A stretch of 64,000 bases of DNA from Eustoma russellianum (lineage: Eukaryota > Streptophyta > Magnoliopsida > Gentianales > Gentianaceae): positions 14,757,658-14,821,657 of the forward strand of contig AP025045.1 in the NCBI GenBank assembly GCA_036186865.1, read 5' to 3'. Shown here piece after piece: positions 1-11,906 of this stretch (within the stretch, counting starts at the first letter, position 1; every line of letters starts with the position of its first letter). A model generated the notes under the pieces. It saw only the letters and a program-made list of their open reading frames with translations. It made no database searches and was not told where the DNA came from. Position numbers and translations under genes: made by a program.

Positions 1-101
1 CGGATCATAAAAGCCTGAAATATCTCTTCACTCAAAAGGAGCTTAATATGCGCCAACGACGATGGCTTGAGTTGATTAAGGATTATGACATCTCCATTCA
101 G
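1..101 (+). pseudogene. Ty3/gypsy RNase H fragment
   Basis: The translation reads DHKSLKYLFTQKELN followed by MRQRRWLELIKDYD, the middle of the RNase H domain of Ty3/gypsy pol. The same stretch occurs in chromoviruses A and C of this window, so this is probably a chromovirus scrap. It runs into the window edge on the left and into an assembly gap on the right, so its parent element cannot be defined. Confidence 0.85.
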
Positions 102-201
102 NNNNNNNNNNNNNNNNNNNNNNNNNNNNNNNNNNNNNNNNNNNNNNNNNNNNNNNNNNNNNNNNNNNNNNNNNNNNNNNNNNNNNNNNNNNNNNNNNNN
201 N
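102..201. other. Assembly gap of 100 N
   Basis: Exactly 100 N bases, a conventional placeholder for a gap of unknown size. The flanking RNase H scrap and Athila gag may not be truly adjacent. Confidence 0.99.
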
Positions 202-225
202 CTCTTAGTAATTAGTTTTTAGTTT

Positions 226-1596
226 ATGACCCGTAGTTCTCACGAGCCTTTACTATTCGATCCTAATATTGAGGGTACTGCTAAACATAACAGAAAAATA
301 GTAAGGCAAGCAAAAATTAACTCGCAGAGAGTTAATATTCAAGAAACCCGAGAAGAATTAGAAATTGAACCTATTGAAATGGCAGAAAATAACCAAGAAG
401 CCCAAAGATGCCTTAGAGATTATGCAACCCCTAGGGTAGAGGGAGCTGCCCCAGCTATACTCAGACCCACTATAGCTGCCAACAATTTTGAAATTAAACC
501 AGCAGTAATACAAATGATCCAACAATCTGTACAATTCTATGGTTTATCAAGTGAAGATCCTAATGTCCATATTTCTAACTTCTTAGAAATATGTGACACC
601 TTCAAACAGAATGGGGTAACTGATGATGCTATAAGATTAAGACTCTTTCCATTTACACTAAAAGATAAAGCAAAAGCTTGGCTTAATTCTTTACCCTCTG
701 GTTCTATAACTACATGGGACCAATTAGCTTCTAGTTTCTTAACTAAATATTTACCACCATCTAAAACCATGAAATTTAGAAATGATATAACAAATTTTGT
801 TCAAGACAGTGGAGAATCATTATATGAAGCTTGGGAAAGATTTAAGGATTATTTAAGAAGGTGTCCACACCATGAATTACCAAAATGGATGCAAGTTCAA
901 ATATTTTATAATGGTATGGAAAATGGAACTAGGGCAATGGTAGATGCAGCAAGTGGGGGTAGTATAATGAGAAAGCCACCCGATGATGCTTGGGATCTAT
1001 TCGAGGAGATGGCTGCAACTGGATGTCAATGGCCAAATGAGAGAGGTAACCCTAGAAAAGGTTCTGTACTTGAACTAGATACTAACTCTGCAATTCTAGC
1101 ACAACTCTCTTTGATCAGTAAAAGTTTAGGCATTAGAGGAAAAATAACCTGTGAAAATTGTGGCGGTAATCATGTGTTAAGTCAATGTCCACAAAATCAA
1201 ATAGCAAGCACAAGTGAAAATTTCTATCCGAATGAAGTAAATTTTGTAGGTCAAAATCAAAGGTTTAACAATCCTTATCCTAATACCTACAATAATACAT
1301 GGGGAAATAATGCAAATTCTTGGAATAGACCTCAAAATCTAGGGCATCCTCCTGGTTTTCCAACCACTCAAGAGAAGAAGATAAATGTTGAAGAAATCTT
1401 GGCAAAATTTATATCAAGCTCCGAAACTAGATTCCAAAACCAAGAAGCTTTGATAAGAAATCAGGAAACTTTAATCAAGAATCAAGAATCTTCAATAAAA
1501 ATTTGGGAAACCAAGTCGGTCAAATGGCGAATTTATTGTCAAATAGAATCCAAGGGAGTCTGCCAAGTAATACTGAGACAAATCCTAAAGAATTGA
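226..1596 (+). pseudogene. gag: Athila-type Ty3/gypsy gag
   Basis: Capsid protein of an Athila-lineage LTR retrotransposon, which would assemble cytoplasmic virus-like particles. The ATG at 226 opens a long frame containing the Athila signature AANNFEIKPAVIQMIQQS (around residue 85). A retrotransposon gag domain follows (LRLFPFTLKDKAKAWLNSLP, then YEAWERFKDYLRRCP), with one knuckle-like CENCGGNHVLSQC near residue 310. The frame leaves the family sequence near nucleotide 1500, where an A run appears one base short. The expected continuation (NQVGQMANLLSNRIQGSLPSNTE) is found in the next frame. The last 30 or so residues of this frame are therefore out-of-frame. Lineage call: confident. Activity: unlikely. 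Confidence 0.85.
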
Positions 1597-2579
1597 ATGC
1601 TATAACTCTGACGAGCGGTGAAATGAAGACAAGTGAAAATAACAGCAAGCAATCAATTTTTCTTGGTACTGAAGCTGATGAAAATGAAGAGAAAGTAGAA
1701 GCTAAAACATTAAAAGACGATGATACCTATCAATGCAACAATCTGAAAAGGCCAATTGAGAAAGATGAAACGAGAATTCCACAAAAATTATCTGCGAAAC
1801 TTAAGGAAAAGGAACTTGATGAGGAATTTGAAAAATTTATTGAAAAGTTCAAGAAATTAAATGTTGACACTCCTTTCGAAGAAGCTCTAGAGAGAATGCC
1901 GAGTTATAAGAATTTTTGTAAAGAAATACTAGCAAACCAAGTGGAAAAACAAGGTCTTGAAAAAGGTAACCACATAAATGAAAATATTCAAGATAAATTA
2001 CCAGCAAAGCAAGAAGATCCTGGATGCTTTTACATTCCTTGTTCAATTGGTAATTTTAATTGTGATGATGCCTTATGTGATCTTGGTGCTAGTGTTAATG
2101 TTATGCCTTACTCGGTATTTGAAAAATTAAAATTGAGCGACTTAAAACCAAACAATTTCTCAGTACGTTTTTCTGATGGATCAACAAAATGTCTAAGGGG
2201 AATGGTTGAAGATGTTTTGGTTCGAATCGATAAATTCATTTTTCCTGCTGATTTTGTTGTGTTAGATATGGTTAATGATTCTAATTCAAAGATTCTTTTT
2301 GGAAGACCATTTTTAGCCACAACTAGGAGTGTTTTTGATGTTCCGAATGGAGACATAATCCTAAGGGTAGGCAATGAACAAGTGAAGTTACATGTCTTGA
2401 AAGATTTAAAACACCCTAGGAAGGATGATGATTACTGTTCTGTTAATACTATTTTTAAAGTCTCTTCTGAAGAAAGCACTCCTAGTAACGATAAATTTAG
2501 AGGCAGAGAAAATGAAATCATTTTTGAAAATAATTTCAAAGAGGGTCAAAAAGTTTTGTTAGACAAATCAATATCCTGA
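1503..2579 (+). pseudogene. Athila gag C-terminus, protease and scrap of integrase
   Basis: This is the shifted continuation of gag. It begins without an ATG (TTG at 1503) and passes through the Athila linker NTETNPKELNAITLTSGE. The aspartic protease follows: CDLGASVNVMPYSVF, with the active-site triad changed from the usual D-S/T-G to D-L-G as is common in Athila, then ILFGRPFLATTRSVFD. Near 2500 the frame jumps directly to the end of integrase (FKEGQKVLLDKS). Reverse transcriptase, RNase H and nearly all of integrase are missing between these two parts. The element is an internally deleted, non-autonomous derivative. The deletion must have occurred inside the element, because both sides stay in Athila order. 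Confidence 0.75.
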
Positions 2580-3180
2580 ATTGTAAAGAAAATATGTCCC
2601 TCTGGAGACATTGAGGTGGAATTCGAGAAGGTTAAGAAAATCAGAGTGAATGGTAGTCGTCTAAAAAGATTGAATATTGAAGCTTCTCGATTATCAGATA
2701 AGAAGATAATTCGCTTGTATGATCCACCATGAAAAGAAACTTCGGGAAGTCTAGCTGTAGACTATAAATTCAGAACTACTTTGTTGCCTTGTCATTTTTA
2801 TTATTTTTGATATGTTGTTGTGTCAGTGTCAAAAGTTTGCAAGTTTTTTTCATTGAAATACATTCAGAGGCTGTTGAGCAATGAATGTTTCAATTTTTTC
2901 TTGCAAGCTTTAGTCATGATTATTGTTTTAGAGTCATATTTTTTTCCGTGTTATGCGCTTTTGTTGTGGTTTTGTTTCGTAGGAATAAAGATTGTGAGAC
3001 CGTTGAAAAAGAAGTTGGCTTAAGGTGGTTTGCATATGGCGTGTATGTGGCTTAGTGCAATATTGAAAGATGACGTTGCATCAAATCAGCTAAGTTTCTT
3101 GCCCCTATACTTCTTATTCTTTCATTTTCTTAACATTGAGGATAATGTTAATGTCTAAGTGGAGGGTGGGGACGTAGACT
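2580..3180 (+). other. Athila integrase tail remnant and post-pol region
   Basis: After the stop at 2577-2579 one frame still reads IVKKICPSGDIEVEFEKVKK and then IRVNGSRLKRL. This is the integrase C-terminal 'VNGxRLK' ending of Athila. A further short deletion removed the piece between LLDKS and IVKK. No convincing envelope-like frame follows; the 67-codon frame at 2820 has no recognisable feature. At 3133-3172 lies the Athila-like sequence cattgaggataatgtt followed by a G-rich tract (gtggagggtgggga). Confidence 0.6.
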
Positions 3181-4489
3181 TATGGATGCTTGTTTTTTAG
3201 AGCTGATTTTTAATGTATTTGAAAATAAAAATGCTTAAATGTATGGTATTTTTAAAATTTTTGATCTTCTATGAATATGTGGATGAGATTATTTTGCATA
3301 TGTAGTTACATAATACATGAGAAATACCTTTGGAATGAATGATTGATTCAATGTTAACTATATTTTATTCTATGTAATTTGAGATATTTTGAGCACGTAT
3401 AGCCATGATCTTGTGATTTGTGGATGGTAGTGAAGAATTATGCTTACCATGCTGTGTCATTCTAGAACTTACTTCATTACTTCTTGAGGCGAAATTATTA
3501 GATGATTTCAAGTTGACTTAGAGATGACAGTCATAGGCGTTCTTTGGACCGTTTGAGCCTTTCTAGCCATCCCTATGATCATTTTATCACTAGTACCCTT
3601 TTTGAGCCTGATTATTAAGAATGGTGAGACCCCATTCGATTTTCTTTCTTGTTATACCTCATTAACTTTCCATTTTAGCCTACTGGATAAAAAATGTATA
3701 TCCTTATATGTCCCTATTTAAGAGAGCTTATATGGCATCATCATTACTTTTGGGATAAAGACAGTGGGTTACAATGATGAGATGAGGTTGAAAGGGTACA
3801 CAAATATATCGTTACAAGAGATTGGTGATGAAAATGAAAAAAAAAGTTCGAAGAACGAAAAAAGAGAAAAGTTCAAAGAATGAGAAAAAAAAGGCCAAAG
3901 AAAAGAAAAAAACAATTATATGGTCGATGATATAAAAAGCTTGAAATTGATTTTGGTTATTGGTTCTCAAAAGATGCAGAGGATTTTTGAATTGTAAAAA
4001 GAGTCTGTTTCATGCGCATGCCATTTTCTGTGAGCTCTCTTAGATTTTTCTTTGAATCCCTTTTCCTTCGTAAAACCAAGTCCTTAGCCTAACGTTACAA
4101 GCTTAAAAGTCCTACTTGATCTTTGTTGACTCGAATCATCTACATTAGTGGAGAGCGAGTAAGAAAAATAAGCCTATGGGGTGTTCATGAGTCATAATTT
4201 GCATAATTTCAACTGATTGTCTACGAAAAGCTAGAGATTTGCTATTTACACACACCCCTCGATTACATGGGATAAGTATAGTTGATATTTGAATTATAAA
4301 GTTATTCAATTGGTTATTTCGATTGTACTTTGTGACTATTTATGTGAAATCATCGCTGATGCATATTCTTTAGAAGAAAGATTAAGCATATTTTCTTTAA
4401 AGTCATTTTATTTGCTCGAGGACGATCAAAGGCTAATTTACTCACTAACACACTAGCACAATATATCTTTATTATCATGTCATTTATGC
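3181..4489 (+). other. Non-coding 3' region of the Athila derivative
   Basis: No gene is visible. AT-rich sequence contains the purine tract listed separately. At 4415-4433 is a ctcgaggacgatcaaag motif, which resembles the conserved box that precedes the 3' LTR in Athila/Tat elements. The exact polypurine tract and LTR start could not be fixed because the 5' LTR lies outside the window. Confidence 0.45.
3827..3916 (+). repeat. A/G-only low-complexity tract
   Basis: About 90 bases almost entirely purine, built from variants of gaaaaaa, gttc-gaagaa and aaagaaaag. Such tracts are common downstream of pol in Athila elements, but no function can be assigned. Confidence 0.7.
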
Positions 4490-4637
4490 AGGTAGAGCCG
4501 GGGGTCTCACTGGAAGCAGACTCTCTATCCCTTGGGATAGAGGTATTGTCTGCCTACCACTTACCCTCCCCAGACCCCAACGATAGTTTTGCTATCGTTG
4601 GGATATACTGGGCCCGGATGATGATGATGATGATGAA
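4490..4637 (+). mobile_element. Au-like SINE 3' part
   Basis: The sequence begins gagccgggggtctcactgg, continues with the ctctctatccc and ccctccccagacccc boxes, and ends in tactgggcccgg plus a (gat)5 tail. This is the familiar order of the 3' body of Au-type plant SINEs, which normally end in (TTG)n. The 5' tRNA-related part is missing, so the copy is truncated. A perfect 11-bp hairpin (4576-4586 with 4592-4602, loop ttttg) lies where other Au copies carry a shorter stem. No flanking target duplication is convincing. Confidence 0.55.
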
Positions 4638-6156
4638 TTTTTGTACACTTTACCATTTATATCGAGCAATATTTGGATAAATCGATGCTAAAAATTGATA
4701 ATAACAATAAAATTGAAGAATATAAGTGTTCATGTGATTTAATAGAAAATATTGATGTCGTTAGCTAAATTAAATTATTTTCTGAGTTTAACCGAATTAT
4801 ACTTAAATGATGTTAAAGTCTATGTTATTTAGCTAAAGATAATATTTATTTATTTTCAGTTGGACACTACACAGTTCTATTAATATTGCAGAAAAAAAGT
4901 ATGAAAATGGAAAAGCAGGCGCAACTTCCAGCAGAATTTTCTGCAAAGCAGGCGCAATTCTCGAAAAGCAGTGGGGAAAAGGAGATAAACTTTAGCAGAA
5001 TTGGATTGCATCAGATAATTTTTGTTGAAACGGACTGCGGTTGAGAAAAATAAGGCACCTAAAAAGCTGCTTCTGCTCATTTTCGCAGTATAAATAACAC
5101 AGGACAAGAGAGCAGAAAGGACATCAGGCGGAACTCAGCGCCTGGGACTTTTCCCACAGCCGCACGCATTCCAAGGCTACTACCCTCTCTCCATTTGTGC
5201 CATCCGAAAATTGCATAAAGAAAAGGCAGTGAACTGCTTTTGTCTTTTCATCATTAGTCAACTGAGAAAGAAAAAGGAAAGAATCTCAGCTTTTTAGCCT
5301 TTCTGTCGCCAGTCCAGCAGCGCGTCAGGAGCGGGTTCCGAGGCTGCTCTGCAGTGCAATTTTATATCCAGTTTCTTTTTCTAATGCTCTTTTATGTTAT
5401 TACACATGGATAAGATGGATAGTATGTATTTAATTTGTGGCTAGATTCTTATTTTCTTGACTAGTTTTTGTGACAGTTGAATTGTTTTGATGTTTTAATG
5501 TATTAGTTTTCCCTCTTTGATTTATTTAATTTACTAGTTTATTATCTCAATTGTTAATTGTTGTTGGTGTGTTTATTGGGTCAATAGATTAGCTACCTAT
5601 TGATAGAACATATAATTAATTTCGAAGGACCGGGAGGTGAAGATTTTAATTACGACTGTGTCAACAACGAACCTGTAGTAAAACTGACTAGGGATAGATT
5701 CGGTTTCTACGGGTGGATAATTAGAAAATTCCAAGGAAATTAAATGCGACTCGATGGATTAAAATTTGCGTAGGGATACGGAGTTTGTCACACCGAGTTA
5801 GGTTTCTACGCCGAGGGATTGGGTAAAAATTAAAATAGAAAATTTCTTCCTTAGCGGTTTGGAATAGAAACTGGTTAATTATTTTGGGTTAAAGAGTGGA
5901 TTACACTTTAGAAAATAATTCAACTGAAACATAAACTAGTCAATGAAATCTTTAAAGGGAAAAGTTAAGGTTTGGTAATTTAATTAGTAGTTTTTTTTGT
6001 TTTTATCCAATTTGCTTATTTAGGTTTAAATTAAGGCGAAGAATAATTTTGGTACTTAAAATTAGTCCTCGTGGGATCGACAACCCTCTTGCCTGCTACA
6101 CTACAATTGTACCTAGTGCACTTGCTAGTTAGTGGTTAAGAAAATACACATTAACA
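4638..6156 (+). mobile_element. Probable 3' LTR of the Athila derivative
   Basis: The end of this stretch (from cgtgggatcgacaaccc through ctagtgcacttgctag to aaaatacacattaaca) matches the typical closing sequence of Athila LTRs. In a 5' LTR that sequence is followed by the tRNA-Asp primer site. Here it is followed by unrelated chromovirus LTR, as expected for a 3' LTR. The left boundary is unresolved and could lie anywhere between about 4440 and 4870. No coding region is seen. Confidence 0.5.
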
Positions 6157-7058
6157 GATATAAAGATATATGTTATGGGGCTGTGGACCTATCAGCACGG
6201 GGTATAAAGTTATATGTTGTGGGGCCGTGGACCTTTCAGCACGTGGTATAAAGTTCTGTTTGTTGTGGACTAATCACCCACAGGGTATAAAGTTCTGCTA
6301 CGTGAAGAATATGATAAGAAGAATTATGAAAAGTTTTTGTGAAATGACACGCATGACATGTTTACGAAAGAAGACATATGCATGAGTTTTCTGTGTGGTT
6401 TTGAAGAAGTACATGCATCATGTTACACGAAGCATAAGATTTGACATGCAAGAAATGTTAGTAGCATATGTTCTGTATATGTATAATGTTTGGCTCTATA
6501 TGTGTTGGTTTCATTTTGTTTGCCAATTATGTGGTTTATTTGGATTTGATGAATTGTTATAAAGATGTTATTTGCCAACCCGAGCACCTTATTTTGGGCA
6601 TTGATTTATGTACTGGTGACTTGTCGTGTGTGATCTCGTAAGGTGTATAGACGGGTTACTTGCTGGCGATGTTTTCGCTAAGAACAAATACTTTATCTGC
6701 TTTTCAGGTGAGCCAAAGTACGAGATGATTTTTGTAGAAGATATCGGCGAGTGGGCTCATTGGGACGATAGTCACTAAAATGGACAGGCTTACAGTCCTT
6801 ATCCTTTAGTTGAGGGATTTACTATTAAAACTTGGTATTGAAGGATACTTTTGACACTCTCCCTGACACGTTTTATTTCCGCTGTGTTTCATTTGCGATA
6901 TTATTGTTATTGAAGTTTTTAATTCTACGACGTTTCCGCTTATTTATCTTACGTCATGAATGACGTGTGATTAATCTGCTTTGATGCTTCGTAGTTCTCG
7001 TAGTAAACTACGGCAGGTGCACTGATACCGATGTCCAGTATCGGACCGGGACGCTACA
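6157..7058 (+). mobile_element. Degraded 3' portion of a chromovirus LTR
   Basis: The layout is the same as the last 900 bp of the element A LTR. First come degenerate hairpin-type repeats (two copies ending in tataaagtt between 6166 and 6300), then cgggttacttgctggcgatg with a pyrimidine-rich tract. Next are the acidic-peptide exon and the LTR terminus gggacgctaca. The sequence is far diverged from A, B and C, so this is a separate, older family. Its 5' half and the rest of the element are absent. Confidence 0.7.
6707..6778 (+). other. LTR acidic-peptide exon, divergent copy
   Basis: After a pyrimidine-rich tract ending in ttttcag, one frame reads GEPKYEMIFVEDIGEWAHWD and stops at 6776-6778. 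It aligns with the peptides in LTRs A, C, D and B at Y-[DE]-x-x-F-[VI]-E-D and E-W, despite large nucleotide divergence. No upstream in-frame ATG is evident except the internal Met of MIFVED. Confidence 0.5.
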
Positions 7059-8382
7059 ACATGTGTGCGTATTCTATTAATAACATTCTCTTACTGACTC
7101 AAGCATTGTCGCACAGCAAAACACGCAATTGAACGCCAACAAAATGTTTTAGGAAAGAATAAGCCAAAAAAAAAAAGTCCAACATTGTACACTTAAGCAT
7201 AATGGACTAGTATGTGGACATACAATATTTTCAGACTTGAATTGACCCTCCTAAAAACTCGTTCTTACATAAAATTGTAAATCTTTGAAAGATGTTTCCA
7301 GTGAAGTTTTAATAGGGTAAGCTGAGGCCAACTACAAATTGATGGGACGAAATTGCCCCGAAGTCAGGCTTTTAAGTGTATTTATACCGAGATATAATTT
7401 GTTATCATTTTTTTTTCCTAAAATGTCCCAAACAAGAACAGAGAGATGTTTGGTTGTGTAATATGCTACTCGTCTAGATAAAAAAAAAAAAAAAAGTAAT
7501 ACCGTTTTTCTCTATTTTGTCCTCTGCTATTGTTCATTTCTTTGATTTTCGAGAAGCCTTTGATTTTTCAGCATAGATTTTTTGGTCTCTTTTATGCAGT
7601 TCTCGATACCATTGAATCTTTTCATTGATGGGTTAATTTACTCACATTGAGAAGTTTGTCGTAATATGTGTGAAGTTTTGTCTTAATACGTTGTCAATGA
7701 TTAAAGTGAACGGGTCAGGTTTTTTATGATTCACAGAGGAAAAAACATTACTTAAATAGAAGGTGATTAGTTATGTCGCTTCGAAATGTTAAATTTTTTG
7801 AATTTTATTATAAATAACAGTTATGTAGTAATTTTCAATAGAACACATACAGCATGTGTCGTATTACGGTGTCTTGTACACTGTAACACGATGTATTGTT
7901 GTAACTAAAAAACGAAATTATTTAATATTTTATACCGAATATGCACATGAGCACCATGTTGACTGTGGATATTACACCGTCACATGGTGCACTATATAAC
8001 GATGCGAGGAAAAAAATTACAGCTTTGAATACTTGAAAATTTTACACATGATGAAACTCATCACCACGAAGACAATGTAAGAAACACTGCAATTATAGCG
8101 TAGCAAAGGACGATGAATTTTTCAATGCGATAGTGTGTTAAAAATACTATCGTCGCGGTATATGAATGAGATATTAGTTTGTTTTACTAGAAATTTACTT
8201 GAAAATATTTTTCTAACGAAATTTATCGACATGCTGGATTTTTCAGCGGGAGAAGTCAAAGATGGAGTTTGTTTAAAAACTTTTATATCAACACAAGAAG
8301 GCGAAGAATAATGCGGAATATTATTTCGCACTACATGTTATGTTAGGTTATTATTGTCCTTCTATAATTTAATACAACACAG
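7059..8382. other. Unassigned AT-rich spacer
   Basis: No gene or recognisable element. Short A and T runs occur (for example 7482-7496). The only open frames are below 70 codons and look random. Confidence 0.5.
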
Positions 8383-8605
8383 TGTTAGAATATTGTGTTT
8401 GATTTGATTAGAGACATACCAAATATAGTGAAGTGTAAATATGACAATAAGAGATACGGTAGGAGAATTAGCATATTGTGATTGATATTCATTTATTAGA
8501 TTTCCTTGTACAAGAGATAGTGTAGACTATAAGTTGATGTAAAGATTATGAAATATACACATGAATATGCAAAAAAATTCCCAAACTCTCTCTGTATTTT
8601 GTTCA
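8383..8605 (+). repeat. Copia 5' LTR
   Basis: It begins tgttagaatattg and ends tttgttca, immediately followed by the primer binding site. At 223 bp it is a short LTR, typical of many copia families. The partner 3' LTR is missing, so the boundary rests on TG...CA and the primer site. Confidence 0.75.
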
Positions 8606-8616
8606 TGGTATCAGAG
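8606..8616 (+). other. Copia primer binding site (tRNA-iMet)
   Basis: tggtatcagag is complementary to the 3' end of plant initiator Met tRNA and abuts the LTR. Confidence 0.85.
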
Positions 8617-8868
8617 AAGGTTCCAATTCTTAGAAGCCTATTGTGATCTGAGAAATCATTAGATCAGATTCTTGCTTAAACTCCTCATTGCCAAGACCTC
8701 ATCGTGTTATGGCTCAGGAGACTTGCCCTCATTGCCTTCTTACATACCTGCTGGTATTTGGACTCAGATCAAGTGTTCTGTTCTTGTCTGAGGCTCAGAT
8801 TTCGTCATTGCCAATTTTTTATCCATCTTGTTCCAACCAGTCTACCGTTACCTGCAACAATACCAAAA

Positions 8869-9800
8869 ATGTCACATAATCAAGAACCCACCGAAACCAT
8901 GCAAGAAACTTAAGAAAAAAAACTCAACTTCCCTGCAAATTTCGATCTGTCTGAACAATTTGCAAAATTCTTGCAACAGAGTCTCAATGCACCAACACCC
9001 ACACCTTCTGCAAATCTGACGTTAAAGGTGAAACTCACCAGCAACAACTACAATTTATGGAGCAGGCTAATGAAAATTGCGTTAGGGGGCAGGGGGAAGA
9101 GCTCCCACATTACTGGGGTACCTCCAACCCCCTTGCCAACTGATCTGTTATACACTACTTGGGAGCAAAGTGACCAACTGGTCTTTAAATGGCTGATAGA
9201 TAACATTGACGACAGGCTTGTCAACAATGTGTCAAAGTACTCGACAGCAAAGGCCCTGTGAGACGGTTTAGCCGTCATATATGGGTCAGGAGCAGATCCT
9301 CTGCAGATATTCGATCTGCATAAAAGATGCTACACCATCAAACAAGGAAACCGTCCACTTGAGGCCCTCTGGGACCATTTCCAGGGTCTATGCATGACCA
9401 TAGACACACTGGATCTAAACCCCATGAGTCACCCAGAGACATAGCTGTGTATACCCGAAAGGTCCAGGAGCAGAGACTGTACCAACTGCTTCTACCTATG
9501 GATGTGCATCTAGCAGACGCCAAGAAGGAGATACTTAAAAGGGAACCCAGGCCTTCAGTAGAGACAGCCTACAATGAACTCCGAAGGTCAGAAATCCAAA
9601 ATGGCGTTCTCACAGTAACCCTGTCAGAATCAAAGTCATCATACGGGGTTGGACTGGGGCTGGCCGCTAAAGGAGGACCAACACCACGCTCATGCAACCT
9701 ATCACGGCGTGGTGGAGAAGATAAGAACCAAGAATGTAGCCACTGCAAAAGGAAAGGGCACAACCGTAAAAAGTGCTTCAAATTACATGGTTATCCCTAA
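8869..9800 (+). pseudogene. gag: Copia gag
   Basis: Starts at the ATG of MSHNQEPTETMQET and is broken within 15 codons by a stop. The gag body is spread over frames: LTSNNYNLWSRLMKIALGG, then VFKWLIDNIDDRLVNNVS, followed by stops and shifts. It closes with a clear CCHC knuckle, CSHCKRKGHNRKKC, and the copia-typical FKLHGYP. The protein would have been the particle-forming capsid. At least three disruptions are visible, so no product is expected. Confidence 0.75.
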
Positions 9801-11484
9801 TGGTGGGAAGATTACAAAAAAAGGGGAAAGCAGCCCATGATCAGGCCACCGGAGGAGGCATCACAGAAGGGAGCAAACCAGAAGAAGACGGAGAAACCAA
9901 GGAGCAGAGGGCAGAAACGGCGGACAGAGGTACGGGGCTTAGGGGAAACCCTAACCCTCTCCTTTTAAATACGGATCAAAATTGCATCATAAGTCCCTAT
10001 TTTCTTGAGCATTTAACCCGTGCCCCAGAAGTTATGGAAAATGGTTCCCGTGGTCCCAACACTTCTGAGAATGGAAAATCCAACCCAATAACTTTAATAA
10101 TCCGCCTGAGCCCCTTGAATTAAAAACCCCTTCAACCAAGTTCAGTGATTATGTTCCCAATCTCAAAAATACCCCTACCAAAGAAGCACTGACCATTTTA
10201 CCCTCACTAATTCCCCAAAGGGCAAATTCCCAATAGATATTCGATTGTGGTGCTACTGATACCATGACATACGATCCCTCTGACCTTAACACTCATACAC
10301 CAATATCCAAAACCACCGTTGAAACTACCAATGGTGAATATGTTCCTGTTGTTGATAGTGGATCAATTTCTATTACACCTCATATTACCCTTAAAAATTG
10401 TCTTTATGTACCATCCTTATCTACCAAGCTATTGTCCATTAGTCAATTGACTAAAGAGCTAGACTGTCATGTTATTCTGTATTCTAACTTTTGCCTTGTG
10501 CAGGACATTCATACGGGGGCGATCATTGGGCGTGGTACTGAACGCCATGGGTTGTATTTTGTCGATGCGATGGCACCACAGGGACAGTCTAATCTTGCCA
10601 CCGGGACAGCTGACAGACAGGTGTGGTTGTGGCATCGCCGGTTAGGTCATCCATCGTTTTACTATTTACAACATCTATTTCCTACTTGTTTACCTCAAAA
10701 CCAAATCATTTTACTTGTGACACATGCTTTCGAGCCAAACAGACTCGGGCGTCTTATTTGCCTAATAATACTCGTGTCGAACAAATGTTTGTTTTAATTC
10801 ATTCTGATGTTTGGGGTCCTTTTCCATATACCACTTCTCTTGGTTTTCGCTATTATGTGATTTTCATTGATGAATTCTCACGCATGACATGGATATACAT
10901 TATGAAACAAAAATCCGAAGTTTACCAAAAATTTGTGCATTTTTCCAAAAAGGTGCATACTCAATTCAATACCACTATCAAAATTCTCCGCTCCGATAAT
11001 GAGGGCGAATATATCACGGGGGAATTTCAGCAATTTTTTCGGGAACACGGTATAGTACATCAAAATCATACACCAGAACAAAATGGGGTAGCCGAAAGAA
11101 AAAACCGTACGATTCTCGAAATGACACGAGCCATGATGATTGACTCACACGTCCCAATGAGTCTTTGGCCAGAGACTGTAACCACAGCTACGTACCTTAT
11201 AAACCGCCCTTCGTCCAAAACCCTTGACTACAAAACTCCACTTCAGGTCTTGACCACCAAACATACAATACCCTTGATCTTTACCCTACCACCGAGAGTG
11301 TTTGGTTGTACGGTCTTCATCCATACTCCCAAACACAAACGGAAAAAACTTGACCCGTGCTCCGAAAAGTGTGTTTTTGTGGGATACGCCACCACTCAAA
11401 AAGGTTATCGCTGCTATAACCCTCGCACCTACCGCGTCCATATCACTATGAACTGTGTATTCCTTGAAACCGAATATTACTACT
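9801..11484 (+). pseudogene. Copia protease and integrase
   Basis: 9801-10230 is a degraded linker. The protease active site appears as FDCGATDTMTYDPS at about 10243, one codon after a stop (TAG where Trp is usual). The pre-integrase zinc-finger region reads WLWHRRLGHPSFYYLQHLFP and, in a shifted frame, CDTCFRAKQTR. The integrase core keeps its catalytic triad: D in HSDVWGPF, D in LRSDNEGEY and E in NGVAERKNRT. The C-terminal part reads RVFGCTVFIHTP and FVGYATTQKGYRCY. The frame ends at the insertion point of solo LTR D in ETEYYY. Integrase would insert the cDNA copy into the genome; here it is split and frameshifted. Confidence 0.8.
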
Positions 11485-11876
11485 TGTTATGACCCGTGTG
11501 TTGTAAAGAAAAATAGAAAGAAAATAAAGTAAGAAAGAAAATAAATAAAAGGAGAAGTGTAATTATATAATAAAGGATAATATCGATCTCAATACTATTA
11601 GGATTGAAAGAGGAGATATGGATATGAATTAACTACCCAAAAGATATACTTTACATAAACTACCTATGCCTAATAGGAAACCTAATTACACTCATCTACA
11701 TATATACATATCCCACCTTGCATAAAACAAGACAAAAAAAACCCTAAATCTACCCCGGCACCCCTCCCAGCAGAAATCAAGAGACAAAAGAAAGAACAGC
11801 AACGGCATTTTCTTCAGTTGGCATCGGCCATTTTTTATGAAGAAAGAAAAAGAGAGATTCAAGGGCCTTTCTTCTT

Positions 11877-11906
11877 TTATATATATATATATATATAGTA
11901 TATATA
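11877..11906. repeat. (TA)n microsatellite in LTR D
   Basis: Alternating ta repeat interrupted once (atagta), near the start of the LTR. Confidence 0.9.

Noticed and set aside
2820..3023. 67-codon frame downstream of Athila pol as an envelope-like gene.
   Set aside because: Too short, with no signal or coiled-coil pattern and no similarity to Athila env-like frames that I can recognise.
4477..4680. 67-codon frame with a run of Met residues.
   Set aside because: Translation of the SINE body and its GAT tail.
8828..9019. Small plus-strand frames in the copia leader.
   Set aside because: Overlapping fragments of the decayed gag and leader in wrong frames.
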